Below are positions 60,301 through 64,000 of a DNA stretch of 64,000 bases, in pieces; the stretch's first letter is position 1, and each line of letters starts with the position of its first letter. Under the pieces are notes generated by a model. The model saw only the letters and a list, made by a program, of their open reading frames with translations, was not told where the DNA came from and did not search any database. Where the stretch lies: NCBI GenBank assembly GCA_019912885.1, contig JAIOHV010000169.1, positions 1-64,000 of the forward strand. Direction: 5' to 3'. The position numbers were made by a program, and so were the translations under genes. This DNA comes from a bacterium (GTDB taxonomy: Bacteria; Lernaellota; Lernaellaia; JACKCT01).

Positions 60301-63300
60301 TGCTGGCGTCGTATCTGGATTCGCGCGGGTTCGCGACGAAGGTCGTGGACTACAACGTCGCCTGGTACAACCGCGCACCCGAGGAATGGAAGCTCCTGTG
60401 GCACGTCGAGAACAAGAACTACTGGTCAAACGACGACACGTGGGAAGTCCTGCTCTTTGGCCTGCGCAAATACCTAGACGACGCGGTGGACGAAATTCTC
60501 GCGCACGATCCGAAGCTCGTCGGCGTTTCCGTGGTCGATCCGAAGGAGCGCTGCGCGGTCGAGCTCGTTCACATGCTCCGAAAACGCGCGCCGGAGGTCA
60601 CGATCGTGCTCGGCGGACCGGCGATGTTCACGCCCGACTACCGGACGATTTTCTTTGAGCGCGCGGGCCACGAGATCGACGGATACATCGTCGGCGAGGG
60701 CGAGGAGACGCTGCTTGACTGCGTGCGCGCGGTGAAGGACGGCCGATCGATCCGCGGCATCCCCGGCGTTATCGTGCTGAATGACGACGCGTCGCTCGAC
60801 TACACGCCGCGCGGCTCGATCGCGGACCTGGATTCGGTCCCCTTCCCCACCTACAAGCATTTCGACATGACGCAGTACCACGGCAATTCGCTCGTGCTGG
60901 AGTGGTCGCGCGGGTGCGTGGCGAAATGCGTGTATTGCAAGGGCAAGGACTTGGCGGGCACGTACCGCAGCCGCACCGCGGAGCACATCTTCGCCGAGCT
61001 GAAATACGACGTGGAGGTTCTCGGATATCGCAGTTTCACGATCTCCGACAACATCCTGAACGGCCGGCCGAAGATGCTCGACAAGCTCTGTGACATGATC
61101 ATCGAGGCGAAGTTGCCGATCCGCTGGAATGCGGAGGCCGCGCCGATGAAAAACCTGACGCCGGAATTATTGCGCAAACTGAAGGCGGCGGGCTGCTTCG
61201 AGTTGCAGCTTGGCCTCGAGGTCGGTTCGGACAACGTGCTTGCGCTCATGAACAAGGGCAAGCTGTTCACCGTCGAGAGCGCGACGAAGGTTTTCCGCGA
61301 CGCGCACGACGCGGGCATCAAGACATGCATGTTCTGCATCGTCGGTTTCCCCGGCGAGACGGAAGAGGATTTTCAAAAGACGCTGGAGATGATCGAGGCC
61401 AACGCGCCGTGGATCGACCAGATCAAGTCGATCAACGCGTGCGTCATCATCACGGGCACCGAACTGCATGTGCAGGCCGGCAAGTGGGGGATGTCGCTGC
61501 CGAAGGACGACTTCCATTACCTCTGGACGGACGGAAACGGCCTGTCGATCGACGAGCGCAAAAACCGCATCCGCCGCGTGCTCGCGCTCGTGCAGAAGCT
61601 CGGCAAGGAATGCCTGGAGACGAACCTCACCGAGGGCAAGCAGAACGAACTCGCCGCCGAATCGAAATCCGAGAACCTGCCGGTGGCCGAGCGTTTCGCG
61701 CGCTTGATCCGGCAAATCAACAATCTCGGCAGCTTCGATCCGGGCGCGTTCGGCGAAAAGGGCAAGACGATTCGCGTGCCCACGCTCGAAGAGGACTTCA
61801 AGCGCGAGAAGGACCTCGACTACGGCACCGCGGAGACTTTCCTCAACGCGAAAAGCGCGGCCGAGATCATGGCAAAGACTTACGGCACTCCTGGCGGCGA
61901 CGCGGCGTACGCCGGCGCGGGGACCGTTTCGGGAATGGGCACGGTCACGGGCAATGGCGCGAAGGCGTCTTCCGTCCATTCAGTCCATTCGGTCCATGAT
62001 GTCCATCCGGTGCATCCCGTGCATTCCAACGGCCACGCCGAACCCGCCAACGGGAACGGGCACGTCCAGGAAATCACGCCTGTCAAATTCCTCTCCCGCA
62101 ACCTGCACCTGGCGGGGATCCGGAGCCAGGAGCGTGTCTACGCCGGCCCGAAGATTCTGGAAATCGACCTGACCAACAAGTGCAATCTGCACTGCGTCGG
62201 GTGCTGGAACCACGGGTACGAGATGGGCGGCGACCGCTGGACCGGCGAGATGTTCCGGCGCACGCTCGCGACGAAAACCGTGCTGAAGGCGATCGATGAC
62301 GCCGCGCGCGCCGGCGCCGAGATGGTGCAGTTCTCCGGCGCGGGCGATCCGATGCTGCATCCGGATTTCCTGGCCATCGTCGCGCGCGTGAAAAGCCACG
62401 GCCTGCGCTGCACGGTCATCACCAACGGCACGATGCTGACGGACAAGAACGTCAAGAAGCTCGTCGAGCTTGGCCTCGACAACCTGACCGTCAGCGTCTG
62501 GGCCGGCACCGCGGACATGTACGAAAAGACGCACCCGGGAACCAAACCCAAGGTGTTCGAGGCGATCCGCGCGTCGCTCAAGAATATGCACGCGGAGAAA
62601 AAGCGGCAGAAAAGATTCCGCCCGCACGTGAAGATCTACAACGTCATCAATCATGTGAACGCGGGCGGCATCGACGACATGATCAGCTTCGCGCTCGACG
62701 CGCTCGTCGATCACGTGGAGTTCACGCCGGTCGATATCATCGCGGGCAAATCCGACGCGCTCGCCATCACCGCGCAGGATCGCGAATTGATCGGCACGCA
62801 GCTCGACGGCCTGACGCGCCGCGACGACTACCTGGAACTCGATCCGAACCAGACGCCGCGCTCCGCGGAGAATACCGGCGAGGGCAAGGAGTTCGCGCGG
62901 TTCGTGAAGTACGGCGCGGTGTCGTGGGATTTCAAATACGAGCTCGACGACATCCGCCGCTTTGACGTGCTGTGCGAACGCAAGAGCTGGCGCCTTGACG
63001 TCACCGAGGACAACAAGGAAGAAAACGCGCTCATCTTCCAGTACCCCGTCGAGGAGTGTACGGCCTGCCCCGTGCAGAACAAATGCAGCATCGACAAGGA
63101 ACGTTTCGTTGTTCCCGTGCCGTTCTTGTCAATCCTTGGCTTTGGCGCGTTCTACCGGCGCATCACGAGCCGCGACGCGTCGACCGGCGGATACGACGGC
63201 GAGGCGACGCGCAACCTGGCGTGCAATATCGGCTGGACGTACACGCGCATCGGCACCGACGGCGCGGTCGTCCCGTGCTGCAAGGGCTACAAGAAGCCGA

Positions 63301-63539
63301 TGGGCAACCTCAAGAGCGACGCCTTCCTCGATGTATGGACAGGCGACGCCTACCGCGAGTTCCGCGAGAAGGCGATCAACCTTCCCAAGGACGACCCCTA
63401 CTTCGCCGAGATCGCGTGCATGAAAGCGTGCGACAACCTCGGCATGATCTACCGCGCCAAAGACGCCCTCGACCGCCTGACCGACGACGAGCGCCGGCTA
63501 CTCGACGAGGCGGAAGAACACGGGTTCGGGGAGATGTGA
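57345..63539 (+). CDS. Four-module radical SAM protein: three B12-binding-type modules plus a SPASM-type module
   Basis: The protein of about 2064 residues contains four radical SAM cores in one chain. Modules 1-3 each pair an N-terminal B12-binding-like domain with a core: C229-x3-C-x2-C in RGCKAHCLFC, C703 in RGCRYRCAHC and C1190 in RGCVAKCVYC. Each also has its own FGIESLS- or LGLEVGSD-type and GFPGE- or VGAPCE-type blocks. A 65-residue linker (about 1514-1579) leads to module 4, CNLHCVGCWNHG (about 1613), with a SPASM-like C-terminal cluster region (CTACPVQNKC, CNIGWTYTRIGTDGAVVPCCKG, CMKACDNLG). The enzyme is probably cytosolic. The substrate is unknown. ATG 57345 or TTG 57333 may be the start. 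Confidence 0.88.
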   Translation: MPEKFDLLLAMCPPYGPESPPLSLASLTASARAAGFSVTVRDYNIRVYRAVDEIERDNWNMDTKTQWVWPSMIASTWEKYRESLEACVEDLIASEADVYGFSVHSDNRNMTQEIIRRLKARKPEAFVVVGGMGVYAQKAARVFEQALVDVFAMGPEGENTLIELLRARRESRPVTDVPGVMSVGEYTYSEITQRKPVERLDVFPWPTFEDFDLSQYKTPNLPIVTSRGCKAHCLFCNDRVIMGPQRNRTAEILFEEIKHHVEVLGVRDFSFNDLQINYNIEEIDRFCNMVREWGEEIRWNANAIISEALQPSILSNLRSAGCHTLTLGVESGSEAMVKKMGKGYKMATCRRVLKDIREAGINLWVNIVVGFPGETDQTIGETIEFLAGNAQLINEVCVCNTCNLIEYSILHDKFEKFGIATAEDPDWWEVSWQTTDGANTFEKRMEWLGQILDVLRLMGTKVRQTNYYFESPDVARKKESVDIVLGVAPPIDVSAPPYQLAQTSSYLAARGIANAVVDLNIHAYRKASADQRGFWDAGRRDEWAHPDNLRQRMETIGLDAAAMADRLLARKSRAIALYAERGNNYLTKIILEMIRARDPERKTILFGSVPGSFVERSIHADTVCDYMVTGEPEESLADLTARIVRGDSIDTLRGVRYLQPDGNKKLIPREPMKHLDLMPAPDYRELHPVDYGGQYNIRASRGCRYRCAHCGDQPKEGPARYRPAQAVFEEMRDAFRRFDVRGFRFQDLIINGNPKQLREMCDLLIDAKIPIHWHADIAPTSEMTADLYRKMKAAGCRALTFGIESLSDRVLTQLGRPYTARVAMENLRDAHEAGIETHVNIMVGAPCEKQEDFYRTARLLKQAEPHIDVIDTVLPVRVLSRTAFELFPQKYEIMLPDGGHEHTWSACGFNNENWRKTRAIEMAIWVAGLDVVFNYDFFVPRYHPVRRMEARVRQRIHDKSLETDIDVVIVNLPPWGFTNPPCGPAVLASYLDSRGFATKVVDYNVAWYNRAPEEWKLLWHVENKNYWSNDDTWEVLLFGLRKYLDDAVDEILAHDPKLVGVSVVDPKERCAVELVHMLRKRAPEVTIVLGGPAMFTPDYRTIFFERAGHEIDGYIVGEGEETLLDCVRAVKDGRSIRGIPGVIVLNDDASLDYTPRGSIADLDSVPFPTYKHFDMTQYHGNSLVLEWSRGCVAKCVYCKGKDLAGTYRSRTAEHIFAELKYDVEVLGYRSFTISDNILNGRPKMLDKLCDMIIEAKLPIRWNAEAAPMKNLTPELLRKLKAAGCFELQLGLEVGSDNVLALMNKGKLFTVESATKVFRDAHDAGIKTCMFCIVGFPGETEEDFQKTLEMIEANAPWIDQIKSINACVIITGTELHVQAGKWGMSLPKDDFHYLWTDGNGLSIDERKNRIRRVLALVQKLGKECLETNLTEGKQNELAAESKSENLPVAERFARLIRQINNLGSFDPGAFGEKGKTIRVPTLEEDFKREKDLDYGTAETFLNAKSAAEIMAKTYGTPGGDAAYAGAGTVSGMGTVTGNGAKASSVHSVHSVHDVHPVHPVHSNGHAEPANGNGHVQEITPVKFLSRNLHLAGIRSQERVYAGPKILEIDLTNKCNLHCVGCWNHGYEMGGDRWTGEMFRRTLATKTVLKAIDDAARAGAEMVQFSGAGDPMLHPDFLAIVARVKSHGLRCTVITNGTMLTDKNVKKLVELGLDNLTVSVWAGTADMYEKTHPGTKPKVFEAIRASLKNMHAEKKRQKRFRPHVKIYNVINHVNAGGIDDMISFALDALVDHVEFTPVDIIAGKSDALAITAQDRELIGTQLDGLTRRDDYLELDPNQTPRSAENTGEGKEFARFVKYGAVSWDFKYELDDIRRFDVLCERKSWRLDVTEDNKEENALIFQYPVEECTACPVQNKCSIDKERFVVPVPFLSILGFGAFYRRITSRDASTGGYDGEATRNLACNIGWTYTRIGTDGAVVPCCKGYKKPMGNLKSDAFLDVWTGDAYREFREKAINLPKDDPYFAEIACMKACDNLGMIYRAKDALDRLTDDERRLLDEAEEHGFGEM
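61973..62029. repeat. GTCCAT (reverse ATGGAC) repeat inside the radical SAM gene
   Basis: About nine GTCCAT- or GTGCAT-type units coding for SVHSVHSVHDVHPVHPVHS. This is the reverse complement of the intergenic ATGGAC family, here kept in frame between modules 3 and 4. A GGGCACGGTCACGG tract lies just before it. Confidence 0.75.
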
Positions 63540-63544
63540 GGACG

Positions 63545-63760
63545 CGGAGTAGGCCGAAAGACTGGAAGGCTGAAAGGCTGGAAGGTCATCGCGGAGAGCA
63601 TTCACCGCGAAGACGCGAAGAACGCGAAGCGGACGCAAAAGAGTGATGAATCAGGCCGCTTTTTGTCGTTGTTGCTTTCGTCGCCCGGCGTTTACACCGT
63701 CAAACCGAGTCCGCGTTACGTCATCCTGAGCGCCACCTCGTCATCCTGAGCGAAGCGAAG
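63545..63760. repeat. Intergenic repeat cluster near the right edge
   Basis: Contains GACTGGAAGGCTGAAAGG units, a CACCGCGAAGACGCGAAGAACGCGAAG unit and two GTCATCCTGAGCG units. The second is extended to GTCATCCTGAGCGAAGCGAAGG and overlaps the end of the partial minus-strand gene. No gene is supported in 63540-63740. Confidence 0.5.
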
Positions 63761-64000
63761 GATCTGGCCCTGCCCCAGACGACGCCGTTAACTCGCCACC
63801 TTTGATCAACCGTGCGGCCGCGGCGGATCCCAGCAATTCGGACAGCGCGACGCAAATACTCTCGATCCGGCTCGCGTCGTTCGACAAAAACAACAACGCG
63901 ACTCCGGTCCCGTGGTACGCGCACGCGGGAATGTCGCCTCCGCGCAAAATATTCAAGCGAGTTTCGCACCAATCCGTCTCGCGCGCCGCGTGCTGATATA
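63741..64000 (-). CDS. C-terminal part of an unidentified gene cut by the window edge
   Basis: The minus-strand frame is open from the right edge for about 85 residues: ...GGDIPACAYHGTGVALLFLSNDASRIESICVALSELLGSAAAARLIKGG. The composition is protein-like. The last dozen residues (GAGPDPSLRSG) are coded by the CCTTCGCTTCGCTCAGGATGA repeat, so the stop is supplied by an intergenic repeat. The family is not recognised. Confidence 0.45.
   Translation of the reverse strand, partial: YQHAARETDWCETRLNILRGGDIPACAYHGTGVALLFLSNDASRIESICVALSELLGSAAAARLIKGGELTASSGAGPDPSLRSG

Noticed and set aside
57300-60404. Minus-strand open frame of 1034 codons opposite the large radical SAM gene
   Set aside because: High-GC shadow of the real gene: the product is dominated by Arg, His, Val and Asp, with no recognisable domain or start signal. 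The plus strand has clear family motifs.

Overview
This is a high-GC bacterial window, read as a chromosomal segment of a double-membraned (diderm) bacterium. It holds Spy/CpxP-like periplasmic and lipoprotein signals, type IV-type pilins behind sigma-54-like promoters, ParA and site-2-protease genes, HicAB, a cobalamin riboswitch and many radical SAM domains. Long Asp-rich linkers in exported proteins, together with the GC content, suggest an uncultured deltaproteobacterial, myxobacterial or Lernaellota-like lineage. That placement is inference. No rRNA, complete tRNA, IS element, prophage or CRISPR array was seen.

Layout. 0-5 kb: an NYN-domain nuclease and two tandem SGNH-hydrolase paralogues. 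5-12 kb: a lipoprotein, a DAACS-family symporter, a CheA-like kinase without a CheW domain, a B12-type radical SAM protein and an ArsA-type ATPase. 12-18 kb: two DppBC-type permeases, then a three-gene cluster on the minus strand (two FAD oxidases and one CCG-domain Fe-S protein). 18-25 kb: two near-identical pilins, a lysine 6-aminotransferase, a four-helix-bundle protein, an Asp-linker alpha-galactosidase and a pilin-like gene that has lost its leader. 25-33 kb: membrane proteins, ParA, an S2P protease, a Cys-rich repeat protein and a cluster of about ten REP-like palindromes. 33-38 kb: cysK followed by a siroheme reductase fused to a GltD-like and ferredoxin module, then a P1-family peptidase with an odd insertion. 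38-44 kb: hicAB, a Kelch protein with an Asp-rich tail, and a cobalamin riboswitch with its own terminator ahead of two Asp-linker surface lipoproteins (one BtuG-like). 44-52 kb: twin alpha/beta hydrolases, a two-component system with a pseudo-receiver, a candidate sRNA and acs. 52-64 kb: a Spy-like protein, an S8 protease with the same Asp-rich GCCGC tail, a DUF892 protein, a methyltransferase and a protein of about 2060 residues with four radical SAM modules.

Themes that link the genes. (1) Cobalamin: a riboswitch-controlled surface capture module lies in the same window as four B12-binding-type radical SAM modules in two genes. (2) Assimilatory sulfur metabolism: cysK and the self-contained sulfite or nitrite reductase form an apparent operon. 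(3) Cell surface: five exported proteins carry Asp-rich tethers, three next to an N-terminal lipid anchor and two next to a C-terminal cysteine cluster. (4) Dispersed short intergenic repeats are abundant, and in at least two genes they have been captured in frame as linkers or insertions.
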